DNA of 41,655 nt from Acidobacteriota bacterium (GTDB lineage Bacteria > Acidobacteriota > Polarisedimenticolia > QHYA01): positions 1 to 41,655 of the forward strand of contig QHYA01000040.1 of NCBI GenBank assembly GCA_003223995.1. The letters are read 5' to 3'. Position 1 is the first letter of the stretch, and each line of letters starts with the position of its first letter. The position numbers and the translations under genes were made by a program. The notes under the pieces were generated by a model. That model did not search any database and was not told the origin of the DNA. It saw only the letters and a program-made list of their open reading frames with translations. Of this stretch, positions 22,044-33,557 are shown in pieces.

Positions 22044-22823
22044 TCAGTCCAGTCTGAATTTCTCCCCTAGATAGATCCGGCGGACTTCAGGGTCCGAGGC
22101 CAGATCCTGCGGGGTTCCGTGTCTGAAGATCCTGCCGGCGCTAATAATATAAGCTCGGTCGGTGATCTGTAAAGTTTCCCGCACGTTGTGATCGGTGATC
22201 AGCACGCCGATATGCCGTGATCGCAACTCCCGCACCAGCCGCTGGATGTCGGCAACGGCGATCGGATCGATGCCTGCGAAGGGTTCGTCCAGCAGCATGA
22301 AGGAGGGATCCGCGCACAGCGCCCGCGCGATCTCTGCGCGCCGCCTCTCTCCTCCCGAGAGTTGGTAGGAGGGGGCCGAAGCCAGACTCTCCAGGCCGAA
22401 CTCCTTGAGGAGCTCCCGGCTGCGGCGACGCATCTGTTCGCGTGCGACGCCCCGGGCCTCCAGGACTGCGAGCAGGTTCTCCTCGACCGTCAGGCGGCGG
22501 AAGATCGACGACTCCTGGGGGAGATAGCTGACCCCCTTGCGCGCGCGCAGGTACATTGGCAGATCCGTGATCTCCTCCTCGCCAAGGAAGATCCTTCCCT
22601 CATCGGGTCGCACCAAGCCGAGGATGAGATGGAAGCTGGTTGTCTTGCCAGCGCCGTTGGGTCCGAGCAGCCCGACGATCTCCCCGCGGCCGATGGAGAC
22701 CCCCACTCCCTCCACAACAAAGCGCCCGCGGCAGCGTTTCCTCAGCCCCTCGGCCCGCAACTCACCGTCTGTCGCCGCTTGCGTCCCGGCCTCGCTGGGC
22801 AAACCTGACCTTTCCACGCTCAC
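22044..22823 (-). CDS. lptB: LPS transport ATP-binding protein LptB
   Basis: LptB is the ABC ATPase that powers extraction of LPS from the inner membrane by LptFG. Walker A GPNGAGKTT, Q-loop YLPQESSIFRRLTVEENL, signature LSGGERRRAEIARAL, Walker B FMLLDEPFAGIDP and H-loop ITDHNVRETL are all present. The family-typical end DPEVRRIYLGEKF is also seen. The GTG at 22823 gives 259 residues and overlaps the upstream lptC/A frame by 62 nt. Its first 20 residues are not family-like, so a TTG at 22760, two bases past that gene's stop, is a good alternative giving about 238 residues. rpoN follows after 6 nt. Confidence 0.93.
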   Translation of the reverse strand: MSVERSGLPSEAGTQAATDGELRAEGLRKRCRGRFVVEGVGVSIGRGEIVGLLGPNGAGKTTSFHLILGLVRPDEGRIFLGEEEITDLPMYLRARKGVSYLPQESSIFRRLTVEENLLAVLEARGVAREQMRRRSRELLKEFGLESLASAPSYQLSGGERRRAEIARALCADPSFMLLDEPFAGIDPIAVADIQRLVRELRSRHIGVLITDHNVRETLQITDRAYIISAGRIFRHGTPQDLASDPEVRRIYLGEKFRLD

Positions 22824-24942
22824 CCGAGCCGGCCCCCAACACGGCGATGTTATCCGTGGACAGATCGACGGTCAACGCCGGACCTTCGAAGTGGCGGCCC
22901 TGCGCCTCGTCGTCCACTGTCGCGGGCTTCAGCTCGCCGACGAGCGTCACCTTGTTTTCGGACACCAGGTGCTCGGCCCTGTCGGCGGTTCCTCTCCTCG
23001 ATCCCGAGATCAGGCTCACGTGGCCGAGGGCCTCGACTCTCTCGATCCTCCGCCCCCGCGCCGGAGAAGTCCCGGCCGAGCCCGGACCCTCCGGCCCCTG
23101 GGATTGATCCACGAGGATCTCATCAGCGTGCAGGGAGGAGCCGGTCTCCCTGTAGGAGCATCCTTCCCGGTAGCGCAGCTGTGCGGACGCCTCCTCGTAG
23201 AACATCTCCGGAGCGGAGATCGTATAGGGGATCTGATTCCCCGCCGAGGTCTGCCGGATCCCACGCGTGACCACTTCTCCCCAGGCATGAGCGATGCCCT
23301 CGTTCTGGTACAGGTCGAGGGATGCGGCCTGAAGGCTCGTCTGCTCCTGCCAGGCTCGCACCCCTCCGCGGAAGGAGGCTTCCCTGGAGGCGGAGAGAAA
23401 GACCGCATCGGGCGATTCGACGAAGACCGGTTTGCCCGAGGCGAACAGCGGGAGCGTGTCGTTCACTGATCCGTCCGAAGGCGCATCGTGGGAGCCCCGC
23501 CCGGCTGGCGGCAGCCGGACATGAACGTTCCCCTGGGCGCGGAGCTGCCCCGCGGCACTGTCGCTCTCCAGACGGTCGGCGACCACCAGCCGGTTCTCCT
23601 GCCGGATCCATGGCCGGCCCCCCTCCAGGCTGATCCGGCTTTCCGCAAACGAGGCTTGCTCGCCGCCGGCCCTCCCTTCGGGGGTCTGCATGCGCACCGA
23701 CCCCCGCGCCGTAGCCGTCCGAAGCCGCCCCGCCTCGATATCGAACGACATCTCCTGCGCCTGAAGCGTTTCTTGTCCGTCCTTCTTCTCCCTCACAAGG
23801 GTCGCCTCCGGACGGGCTTCGACAGCGCGAGGACGCCCCTCGGGGTCGAACCCTATCGCGATCTCCGGAGCTTGAAGGTGCATCGGGCCCTGTTCATCCT
23901 GGCTTTGGAGCTGCGCCTGGCCGGCCAGCACGGCCCGGCTGGGAGAGCCGGGGGCCGGACGGGACAGCTCCAAGCGGGAGGCGGCGAAGGTAATCGGAGG
24001 CCGCGACGGGGCAGCCTGCAGCAGCCCGCGCACGGAGCCCTCGAAGCGGGCCCCTGTAGGCGGCACGGAGGGACCCACGCTCACACGGTCGGCCTCGATC
24101 CATTCCTGCTCGCTGGTCTGGCCCACAAACGCCGGCGGTCCCTGGAGGCCCTGCTGTTGCTCCTGCCGGACCGCTTGGGGACCCTGGTGCGACGGGGCGG
24201 CATTTCGCTCCGGAAGCGATCTCTCCTCGGTTCCCCCGGGAGCAACAGCAGCGGCAACCTGCCCTTGCTCCGGGCCGGCGAACCGGACTCTACCCGCCAG
24301 CACGACTGGCGACTCGCTTGATTTCCGGGACACGCTGGCCGCCGTCACCGTCCATCCCGCGAGAGCTCCCTGATCGCACCGGATCGTGACGGGCCCCGCG
24401 AGCAGCACGGACCCTGTGCCGATCTCCTCTTCCAGCGTTTTCCCCTCTCCGGAGAAGCCTGGCGCGCGGAAGCGAACGGGCCCGGGAGCGGTGATCGTTT
24501 TCTCCTTCGCGAGGTATTTCGCTGAAGGAGCCTCGAACCGCTCCCCCTTCTCGCTCTGGGCGACGACGTTTCCCTCCAGCTCCACCGCCGAGATCTTCCC
24601 CTCTTCCGTCAGGACCTTTCCCTTATCCGCGGAGACGCGCACGGGTCCCGCAGGCCGCTGGATGTCGAAGGACTCGATCCCCTCCAGAAGGATGACGTTC
24701 GATTCCGTCCCGACCATGTGGCTGGCGCGCAGCGAGTAGAGAGGCTTGCCCTCCTGGGTCTGCTCGAAGATGAACTTCTTCATCTCGCTCGACGGGACGC
24801 TGGCAGAGATCGGAGGGGCAGCGCGGGCGCTGCGGGGCGGGGTCCTCCCGCGCAGGATGGAATAGGCGACGTAGCCTGCGAGGGGCACGATCAGGATCAG
24901 GATCATGACCCGCACGTATCGCGTTGGGGTTCTCATCGGCAT
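22762..24942 (-). CDS. Very large LptC/LptA (OstA-like) LPS transport protein
   Basis: From ATG 24942 the protein has 726 residues. An N-terminal membrane anchor (YVRVMILILIVPLAGYVAYS, about 9-29) is followed by an LptC-type periplasmic region (about 55-200, with ASHMVGTESNVILLEGIESF and VELEGNVVAQSEKGERFEAP). A Gln/Pro-rich spacer follows, then two or three OstA/LptA-like jellyroll stretches. These include MSFDIEAGRLRTATARGSVRM and IERVEALGHVSLISGSRRGTADRAEHLVSENKVTL near the C-terminus. In most bacteria LptC and LptA are separate chains of about 190 and 180 residues; here one tethered protein could supply the whole periplasmic bridge. A longer frame upstream of 24942 looks like noise. No separate lptA is seen. 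Confidence 0.8.
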   Translation of the reverse strand: MPMRTPTRYVRVMILILIVPLAGYVAYSILRGRTPPRSARAAPPISASVPSSEMKKFIFEQTQEGKPLYSLRASHMVGTESNVILLEGIESFDIQRPAGPVRVSADKGKVLTEEGKISAVELEGNVVAQSEKGERFEAPSAKYLAKEKTITAPGPVRFRAPGFSGEGKTLEEEIGTGSVLLAGPVTIRCDQGALAGWTVTAASVSRKSSESPVVLAGRVRFAGPEQGQVAAAVAPGGTEERSLPERNAAPSHQGPQAVRQEQQQGLQGPPAFVGQTSEQEWIEADRVSVGPSVPPTGARFEGSVRGLLQAAPSRPPITFAASRLELSRPAPGSPSRAVLAGQAQLQSQDEQGPMHLQAPEIAIGFDPEGRPRAVEARPEATLVREKKDGQETLQAQEMSFDIEAGRLRTATARGSVRMQTPEGRAGGEQASFAESRISLEGGRPWIRQENRLVVADRLESDSAAGQLRAQGNVHVRLPPAGRGSHDAPSDGSVNDTLPLFASGKPVFVESPDAVFLSASREASFRGGVRAWQEQTSLQAASLDLYQNEGIAHAWGEVVTRGIRQTSAGNQIPYTISAPEMFYEEASAQLRYREGCSYRETGSSLHADEILVDQSQGPEGPGSAGTSPARGRRIERVEALGHVSLISGSRRGTADRAEHLVSENKVTLVGELKPATVDDEAQGRHFEGPALTVDLSTDNIAVLGAGSGERGKVRFAQRGRDASGDRR

Positions 24943-25036
24943 CCGGGCCTTCGATCCCCGGTCTGGATCAGGCCCCGACCGGCAGGACCTCCCTGCCGCG
25001 GGCGGGCTGAGTGTTCCGGACCGCTCCGGGGCGGGG

Positions 25037-26287
<1,251 letters not shown>

Positions 26288-26359
26288 TTTAGCGCGATTT
26301 ACCGCGACTCGAGGAGGCTCCGCGGCCTCTTGCGTCCTCCTCCGGGGGGTGGAGTTGCG

Positions 26360-27142
26360 TTAGTGTCCCTTGAAGGACGGCTTGCGCTTTTGGACGAAGG
26401 CCGATGTCCCTTCCTTCATGTCCAGGGTCGCGAAGCAGAGGCCGAACAGCGCGGCCTCCAGCCCCATCGCCTCACCCTGGGACATCTCGCAGCCCCGGCG
26501 AATCGACTCCAGAGCGTAGCGAATGGCGATGGGGCCCTTCGCGAGAATCGTCGCGACGATCTTCTCGGCCGTCTCGATCAACTGCTGCGGATCGACGACC
26601 CGGCTGACGAGGCCGATGCGGAAGGCCTCCTCCGACGTGATCGTCTCGCCGGTCAGGATCAGGTAGGTCGCGTGGGCGCGGCCGACGACCCGGGGGAGCC
26701 TCTGGGTCCCTCCCGCTCCCGGGATCAGGCCGAGGTTGACCTCGGGCTGGCCGAACCTCGCGTTCGTGGAGCAGATCCGGATGTGGCAGGCGAGAGCCAG
26801 CTCGCAGCCCCCGCCGAGGGCGAAGCCGTTGACGGCCGCGATGACCGGTTTGGGGCAGCTCTCGATCCGGTCGAGGACCTCCTGGCCGTGCTCGGAGAAC
26901 GCCTTCCCCCCCGCCGCGTCGAGACCGGACAACTCCTCGATATCGGCCCCGGCGACGAAAGCCTTCTCACCCGCGCCGGTGATGATCATCGCGCCAGCGG
27001 AGCGGTCCGATGTGAAATCGAACACGGCATGAGCGATCTCTGTCAGCAGGCTGCTGCTGAGGGCATTCAGTTTCTGGGGACGGTTGACGGTCAATAGGGC
27101 GACGGCGCCCCGCTTCTCCAGGAGGATGTTGTCGTAGCTCAT
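26360..27142 (-). CDS. Enoyl-CoA hydratase/crotonase
   Basis: This enzyme hydrates trans-2-enoyl-CoA (for example crotonyl-CoA) to the 3-hydroxyacyl-CoA. The 260 residues are a standard crotonase. FVAGADIEEL near residue 66 and the oxyanion motif GFALGGGCELALACH near 108 are present. The two catalytic Glu are in GGGCELA and in FGQPEVNLGLIPGAGGTQRL near residue 140. The C-terminus FVQKRKPSFKGH is typical. It starts 12 nt after the 3-hydroxyacyl-CoA dehydrogenase, with GGAGAGG before the ATG, so they form one operon with the thiolase. Confidence 0.95.
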   Translation of the reverse strand: MSYDNILLEKRGAVALLTVNRPQKLNALSSSLLTEIAHAVFDFTSDRSAGAMIITGAGEKAFVAGADIEELSGLDAAGGKAFSEHGQEVLDRIESCPKPVIAAVNGFALGGGCELALACHIRICSTNARFGQPEVNLGLIPGAGGTQRLPRVVGRAHATYLILTGETITSEEAFRIGLVSRVVDPQQLIETAEKIVATILAKGPIAIRYALESIRRGCEMSQGEAMGLEAALFGLCFATLDMKEGTSAFVQKRKPSFKGH

Positions 27143-27154
27143 GGCCTCTCCGCT

Positions 27155-28042
27155 TCAGCGAGCGAGGAAGTCGTTCGGACGGGGCGGTTCGGTCGAGTAG
27201 TCGTAGAAACCCTTGCCGCACTTGCGGCCATGATAGCCGGCCAGGACCATGCGCTTCAGCAGCGGCGGGGGCGCGAATCGGGGTTCGCGGAACTCCTCGA
27301 ACATGATGTTGGCGATGTAGTAGGTCGTGTCGAGCCCGACCAGATCGAGCAGCGTGAAGGGGCCCATCGGGTGTCCGCATCCGAGCCTCATGGCGCTGTC
27401 GATGTCCTCGATCGATCCGACCCCCTCCTCCAGCGCCCGGATGGCGTCGAGGATATAGGGAACGAGGAGGCGATTGACGATGAAGCCGGAGCGATCGGAC
27501 GCCTGCACGGGGGTCTTCCCCAGGGAGCGGACGAAGCCGGTGGCCGTCTCCAGCACCCCCGCATCGGTAGCGAAGGTCCGCACGACCTCCACGAGCTTCA
27601 TCAGCGGGACAGGATTGAAGAAGTGCAGTCCGATGAAACAGCCTGGTCTGCCGGTGGCCGCCATCAGCTCCGTGATCGAGAGGGAAGACGTGTTGCTGGC
27701 GAAGATCGCGTCGGGCTTGCAGATCTTGTCCAGGCGCTTGAAGGTGTCCCGTTTCGGATCGAGGCTCTCGACGATCGCCTCCACGATCAGATCGCAGTCG
27801 GCCAGGTCCGCAAGGGTCGTCGTGCCGGTGAGGCGCCCCATGACGGCCGGCTTCTCCTCGGGCTTCAGCTTCCCCTTTTCGACCCCCTTGCTCAAGGACT
27901 TGTCGATGGCTGCCAGACCCTGGCGCAAGAGATCGTCGGAGACCTCGCGGACGACCGTGCGGTAGCCGGCCTGAGCTGACACCTGTGCGATGCCTGAGCC
28001 CATCAGACCGCATCCTACGACCCCTACCTTCCCGATTTTCAT
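27155..28042 (-). CDS. 3-hydroxybutyryl-CoA (3-hydroxyacyl-CoA) dehydrogenase
   Basis: The enzyme catalyses NAD(P)-dependent interconversion of acetoacetyl-CoA and 3-hydroxybutyryl-CoA, or longer homologues. ATG 28042 gives 295 residues, starting MKIGKVGVVGCGLMGSGIAQ, the Rossmann nucleotide loop. FIGLHFFNPVPLMKLVEVV holds the catalytic His, and the Glu of the dyad lies in KLVEV. The C-terminal domain (SGFIVNRLLVPYILDAIRALEEG, DSAMRLGCGHPMGPFTLLDLVGLD) is the single-domain Hbd type, not fused to a hydratase. It sits between thiolase and crotonase. The gene set fits either beta-oxidation or the butyryl-CoA direction. Confidence 0.95.
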   Translation of the reverse strand: MKIGKVGVVGCGLMGSGIAQVSAQAGYRTVVREVSDDLLRQGLAAIDKSLSKGVEKGKLKPEEKPAVMGRLTGTTTLADLADCDLIVEAIVESLDPKRDTFKRLDKICKPDAIFASNTSSLSITELMAATGRPGCFIGLHFFNPVPLMKLVEVVRTFATDAGVLETATGFVRSLGKTPVQASDRSGFIVNRLLVPYILDAIRALEEGVGSIEDIDSAMRLGCGHPMGPFTLLDLVGLDTTYYIANIMFEEFREPRFAPPPLLKRMVLAGYHGRKCGKGFYDYSTEPPRPNDFLAR

Positions 28043-28065
28043 GGATTTTTCCCCCGGAGGTTCTC

Positions 28066-29244
28066 TCAGCACGCCTCGACGACCATCGCCACCCCCTGCC
28101 CTCCGCCGATGCAAGCGGAGGCGACGCCGTGGCGGCCCCTGCGCCGGCGCAACTCCAGCAAGAGCGTCAGCACCAGCCGGGTGCCCGTCGCTCCAAGAGG
28201 GTGTCCCAGGGCGATCGCCCCGCCGTTGACATTGACCTTCTCGCGATCGAGCTTCAACTCCTTCTCGACCGCGAGGTACTGGGCCGCGAAAGCCTCGTTG
28301 ATCTCGAACAGGTCCACATCCTGAAGACCCAGAGACGCCCGTTCGATGGCCTTCCGGATGGCCGGCACGGGCCCGATGCCCATCATGCGGGGCTCGACCC
28401 CGGCGAAGGCCCAGGAGACTATCCGCCCCAGCGGCTTCGCTCCCGATCGTGCCGCCGCTTCGGAGGAGGCGACGATGACCGCGGCCGCCCCGTCCACGAT
28501 GCCGGAAGCATTTCCTGCCGTGACAAGCTCTCCCTTCGGGAAAGCCGGGGGGAGCCTCGCGAGCCCCTCGAGCGTGGAGTCCGGACGGCGATGGTCGTCC
28601 TCGCGGACCAGCCGGGCCTCCCTCCGCTCGAGCACCTCGACAGGGACGATCTCCTCGTCGAACTTACCGGCTCGGTAGGCCGCTTCGGCCGCTTGCTGGC
28701 TGCGCAGTGCGTAGGCGTCCGCCTGCTGGCGCGTAATCCCCTTCTCGCGGGCGAGGACCTCGGCCGTTCCCGCCATCGTCAACCCGGCGCAGTTGTCCAT
28801 CAGCGCCACCATGAGCAGATCCTCGAGCTTCCCCTCCCCCAGCCGAAGCCCGCTGCGCAGCCCCCGGATTACATGGGGGGCCTGAGTCATGTTCTCCATC
28901 CCGCCAGCAAGCACCCTTTCGGCTTCCCCGAGATGGATCATCTGCGCCCCGCTCACGATGGACTGGATTCCCGACCCGCACAGCCTGTTCACCGTCAGAG
29001 CCGGCACGCCAACCGGTAGACCGGCCTTGAGGGCGACATGACGGGCTCCGTAGGAGGCGTTGCCCGAGGTCTGGAGGGCGTTTCCGAAGACGACGTGATC
29101 GATCTCGCCCGGCCGCAGTCCGCTGCGCTCCAGAGCGGCGCGGGCGGCGATCGCCCCCAGGTCGATATCGGTGATGTCGCGGAAGTGACCCGTGTACTCG
29201 GCCATGGGCGTGCGCGCCCCGGCGATGATGACGATATCTTTCAC
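28066..29244 (-). CDS. Acetyl-CoA acetyltransferase (thiolase)
   Basis: Thiolase joins or cleaves acetoacetyl-CoA and acetyl-CoA. In the 392 residues, the nucleophilic Cys lies in VNRLCGSGIQSIVSGAQMI near residue 88. NEAFAAQ and the catalytic His in GGAIALGHPLGATGTR come near 347, and CIGGGQGVAM with the second Cys is at the end. The start is GTG 29244, with GGAGAG upstream. It heads the thiolase-dehydrogenase-crotonase set. Upstream lies a 93-nt gap with a TAGAAT hexamer that could be a -10 box, but I find no good -35. The sequence alone does not tell biosynthetic from degradative thiolase. Confidence 0.94.
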   Translation of the reverse strand: MKDIVIIAGARTPMAEYTGHFRDITDIDLGAIAARAALERSGLRPGEIDHVVFGNALQTSGNASYGARHVALKAGLPVGVPALTVNRLCGSGIQSIVSGAQMIHLGEAERVLAGGMENMTQAPHVIRGLRSGLRLGEGKLEDLLMVALMDNCAGLTMAGTAEVLAREKGITRQQADAYALRSQQAAEAAYRAGKFDEEIVPVEVLERREARLVREDDHRRPDSTLEGLARLPPAFPKGELVTAGNASGIVDGAAAVIVASSEAAARSGAKPLGRIVSWAFAGVEPRMMGIGPVPAIRKAIERASLGLQDVDLFEINEAFAAQYLAVEKELKLDREKVNVNGGAIALGHPLGATGTRLVLTLLLELRRRRGRHGVASACIGGGQGVAMVVEAC

Positions 29245-29337
29245 GGGAAATCTCTCCGGTCCGCCAGGAGCCGATTCTACCAGAGGAGGCGCGGCGCGGG
29301 CGAACAGTCGCGCCGGGGTGAAGCCCCAGCGACTCCG

Positions 29338-30066
29338 TCAGAAGGGGTGAAGGGGCGTGCGGCTCCGGAAGCTCCTGCGGTAATCCGGGGAATCTTCGAT
29401 CGTGATGCTGCGGCACATCTCGGCGAGGCGGGAGCGAAGAGCCGAGCCGATGACCCCTTCCAGGGTCTCGCGTTTCTGCATCCGCTCCGTGGGGACGTCA
29501 GGAAGGTTCGAGGTCACGATCGTTGTCTTCCTCTCGTTGTAGCGAGAGGTCAGGATGTAGAAGAGGGTCTCCTGCACCCAGCCTGTCGGCCGGCCCGAGC
29601 CGAGGTCGTCGAGCACGAGAGCGTCTACGCTGACCACGGGCTGAAGGATTTCCAGCTCCGATCCCTGGGAGGCCGGATCATATGTCCCCTGGATCGCCTT
29701 GAGAAGCTCCCGAAAGTCATAGAAGAGTCCCGCCGCGCCTTTTTCCGCGATGAGCCTTTTCAAGACGGATACGGCCAGGTGGGTCTTCCCGACGCCGGGA
29801 GGGCCCAGGAACATCAGACCCCCCTCGACGTCCGGATAGGCTTGGACGAACTCGAGGGCTAGCCGGCGGGCCTTCTTCAGGTCCGCCGTCATCTCATCGA
29901 AATTTCCCAGCTCGCATTGCAGATATCTTCGGGGAACCCGCGCACGTGTCAGAAGCCGCTCCCTCCGTGAGTGGAGGGCGCAGCCACAGCGCGCTGCGAG
30001 ACGACGTCCTGCCGTCTCTACGATCCTGAAGCCTGAGCCCTCGCAGTCGGGGCAGATGGCATCCAT
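29338..30066 (-). CDS. DnaC-like ATP-binding protein with N-terminal zinc finger
   Basis: This is an AAA+ ATPase of the DnaC/DnaI/IstB group, which load the replicative helicase or serve transposases. N-terminal cysteines CPDC at residues 5-8 and CGC near residue 27 form a small zinc site as in DnaC-like loaders. Walker A GPPGVGKTH is near residue 88, Walker B ALVLDDLGSG near residue 148 and sensor I TSNLP near residue 185. An Arg finger is likely in SALRSRLAEMC. The 242 residues match. No transposase is next to it, so a housekeeping loader is more likely than IstB. It follows the sigma-factor gene by 13 nt. Confidence 0.85.
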   Translation of the reverse strand: MDAICPDCEGSGFRIVETAGRRLAARCGCALHSRRERLLTRARVPRRYLQCELGNFDEMTADLKKARRLALEFVQAYPDVEGGLMFLGPPGVGKTHLAVSVLKRLIAEKGAAGLFYDFRELLKAIQGTYDPASQGSELEILQPVVSVDALVLDDLGSGRPTGWVQETLFYILTSRYNERKTTIVTSNLPDVPTERMQKRETLEGVIGSALRSRLAEMCRSITIEDSPDYRRSFRSRTPLHPF

Positions 30067-30079
30067 GCGCGGCCCCCCG

Positions 30080-30940
30080 TCAGTTGAGGTAGACCCGCAG
30101 CATCTGGCACTTCGCCGATCGGCGCAGCTTCTCGAGCGCCTGGACCTCGATCTGCCGGATCCGCTCTCGTGAGAGGTTGAGCATCTCCCCGATCTCCTTC
30201 AGCGTCCTCGGCTCGTCGCCATCCAGACCGAAGCGCAGCCGGATCACGCGGCCTTCCTTCGCGTCCAACTCCCCCAGCGCGGAGCGGAGCTGGTTGCGCA
30301 TGGCCTGACGGACCAGGACCTTGTCTGCCGAGGGGATGACCGTCTGCTCGATCTTGTCCGAGAGGCGGAAGTCGTGCTCCTCGTCGATGATCGCCGAGAG
30401 GGAGATGTTCTCGTCGGAGACCTGGAGGAGGTTGGTGATCTCCTCGACCGAGACCTCCATCCGGCTGGCAAGCTCCTCGTTGGTCGGCAGACGGGCCAGC
30501 TCAGTCGTCATCGACGACTGAGTCTTGCCGATCCGGTAGAGCAGGTTCGCCTGTTTCTGTGGCAGCCGGAAGGCGCCGGAGCTCTCCGAAAGTGCATGGA
30601 TGACGGACTGGCGGATCCACCAGACCGCGTAGGTGATGAACTTGACGTTCTTCTTCGGGTCGTAACGCTTGGCAGCCTCGATCAGGCCGATGTTCCCCTC
30701 GTTGATGAGGTCGAGGAAAGACAGGCCGCAGCCGCGGTAACGCTTCGCATAGGAGACGACGAAGCGGAGGTTCGCCTCGACGAGCTTCTGCAGAGCCGGC
30801 TGGTTCCCCTTGCGGATCAGATCGCCGAGACGCCGTTCCTCCTCCACGGTGATCCGCGGGAACTTGGCGATCTCCTTCAGGTATTTTTTCAGGGACTCGG
30901 AGGTCGCGGCCCCCTTTCGCTCCGACCTTTCCTGGTCCAT
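30080..30940 (-). CDS. Alternative sigma-70 family sigma factor (RpoD/RpoS-like, no region 1.1)
   Basis: The 286 residues include regions 1.2 to 4.2. SESLKKYLKEIAKFPRITVEEE is region 1.2. Region 2 has VEANLRFVVSYAKRYRGCGLSF and FITYAVWWIRQSVIHAL, holding the -10 reading residues. Region 4 ends with GEMLNLSRERIRQIEVQALEKLR, a helix-turn-helix for the -35 box. No region 1.1 is present, and region 2.4/3.0 reads SSGAFRLPQKQANLLY instead of the primary-factor R-T-I-R-I-P-V-H-x. It is therefore a group 2/3 factor rather than the housekeeping one. GGGAGG precedes the ATG. A TATAAT inside an inverted repeat lies just upstream. Confidence 0.92.
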   Translation of the reverse strand: MDQERSERKGAATSESLKKYLKEIAKFPRITVEEERRLGDLIRKGNQPALQKLVEANLRFVVSYAKRYRGCGLSFLDLINEGNIGLIEAAKRYDPKKNVKFITYAVWWIRQSVIHALSESSGAFRLPQKQANLLYRIGKTQSSMTTELARLPTNEELASRMEVSVEEITNLLQVSDENISLSAIIDEEHDFRLSDKIEQTVIPSADKVLVRQAMRNQLRSALGELDAKEGRVIRLRFGLDGDEPRTLKEIGEMLNLSRERIRQIEVQALEKLRRSAKCQMLRVYLN

Positions 30941-30954
30941 CCGCCCTCCCTGGC

Positions 30955-30972
30955 GCGGGCATTATAGCCCGC
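30955..30972 (-). promoter_or_regulatory. Perfect -10 box framed by an inverted repeat, before the sigma gene
   Basis: GCGGGCTATAATGCCCGC on the minus strand is a consensus TATAAT (30966-30961) held between the perfect 6-bp arms GCGGGC and GCCCGC. Transcription would start near 30954, giving a leader of about 14 nt to the ATG at 30940. No good -35 box is present at 16-18 nt. A regulator could bind the symmetrical arms, or the arms could be chance in GC-rich DNA. Confidence 0.5.
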
Positions 30973-31029
30973 GATGCGGCCGCAAGGGATCCGCAGGGCC
31001 TGCAAATCTCACCAGTCAGGGGTGGCCGA

Positions 31030-31482
31030 TCAGTCCGGCTGCACCTCTATCCGCCTGGGACGGCTCTCCATCTTCTTGGGGAGCGTGATGGTCAGCACGC
31101 CGTCACGGTAGGAGGCGGCGATCCTGTCCTGCTCCACACCGACCGGGAGCGAGAAGCTGCGAAGAAAGCGACCGTAGGAGCGCTCGACGCGGTGGAAGTG
31201 TTCAGCCTCGTCCCCACGGTCCATCCGTCGCTCCCCACGCAGCGTCAAGACCCCTTCCGCGAGGCTGATGTCGATGTCCTTCCTCGTCAAACCCGGCAAC
31301 TCGCAGTAGATGACGAGGTCTGTTTCGGTCTCGAGGATGTCCGCTGATGGAGTCCAGGAACCGACCGCGTTCGGGTCCTCTCCTCCGTACCTCGGCTCCG
31401 CGAGCGCCGTCTCGAAGAGACGATTCATTCTCTCCTGGATGGCAAGGAGGTCCTTGAATGGTTCGCGCACTTTGGAGGGCAT
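31030..31482 (-). CDS. Small heat-shock protein, Hsp20/alpha-crystallin family
   Basis: This is an ATP-independent holdase that binds unfolding proteins. The 150 residues show an N-terminal helical arm, an alpha-crystallin domain (about 45-140, with SADILETETDLVIYCELPGL, GVLTLRGERR and the family motif YRDGVLTITLPK) and a short C-terminal extension. The usual I-x-I anchor is only approximate (RRIEVQ). ATG 31482 follows GGGAGGAAAGG. It is 47 nt after dnaK on the same strand, which suggests shared heat-shock expression. Confidence 0.94.
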   Translation of the reverse strand: MPSKVREPFKDLLAIQERMNRLFETALAEPRYGGEDPNAVGSWTPSADILETETDLVIYCELPGLTRKDIDISLAEGVLTLRGERRMDRGDEAEHFHRVERSYGRFLRSFSLPVGVEQDRIAASYRDGVLTITLPKKMESRPRRIEVQPD

Positions 31483-31529
31483 TCTACCTTTCCTCCCGAT
31501 TCCTCGAGCGGCTCGCTGGGCGGAAGCCC

Positions 31530-33458
<1,929 letters not shown>

Positions 33459-33492
33459 TCGCGCGGACCTCCTCGCCTCATGTGTCCCTGTC

Positions 33493-33520
33493 TTCTAAGA
33501 CCGGTCGCAGGCGGTGTCAA
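33493..33520 (-). promoter_or_regulatory. Sigma-70 type promoter for dnaK
   Basis: On the minus strand a perfect -35 TTGACA (33520-33515) is followed after 16 nt by TTAGAA (33498-33493). Transcription would start near 33486, giving a leader of about 28 nt that contains GGAGG before the dnaK ATG. Confidence 0.5.
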
Positions 33521-33557
33521 GGATCACCCTTCGACAGGACCACTCTTCGACCGTGTC

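Noticed and set aside
26311..26342. 7-bp inverted repeat GAGGAGG/CCTCCTC with 18-nt loop between crotonase and the HMGL-like gene
   Set aside because: Short, no T-run, and purine runs like this are frequent in this DNA; not convincing as a terminator.
29338..30066. IstB-type transposition helper
   Set aside because: No transposase or IS ends nearby; the N-terminal zinc site and the sigma-factor neighbour fit a DnaC-like loader better.
33459..33557. Possible CIRCE element before dnaK
   Set aside because: No TTAGCACTC-N9-GAGTGCTAA or close variant was found; the gap holds only a sigma-70-like promoter and a ribosome site.
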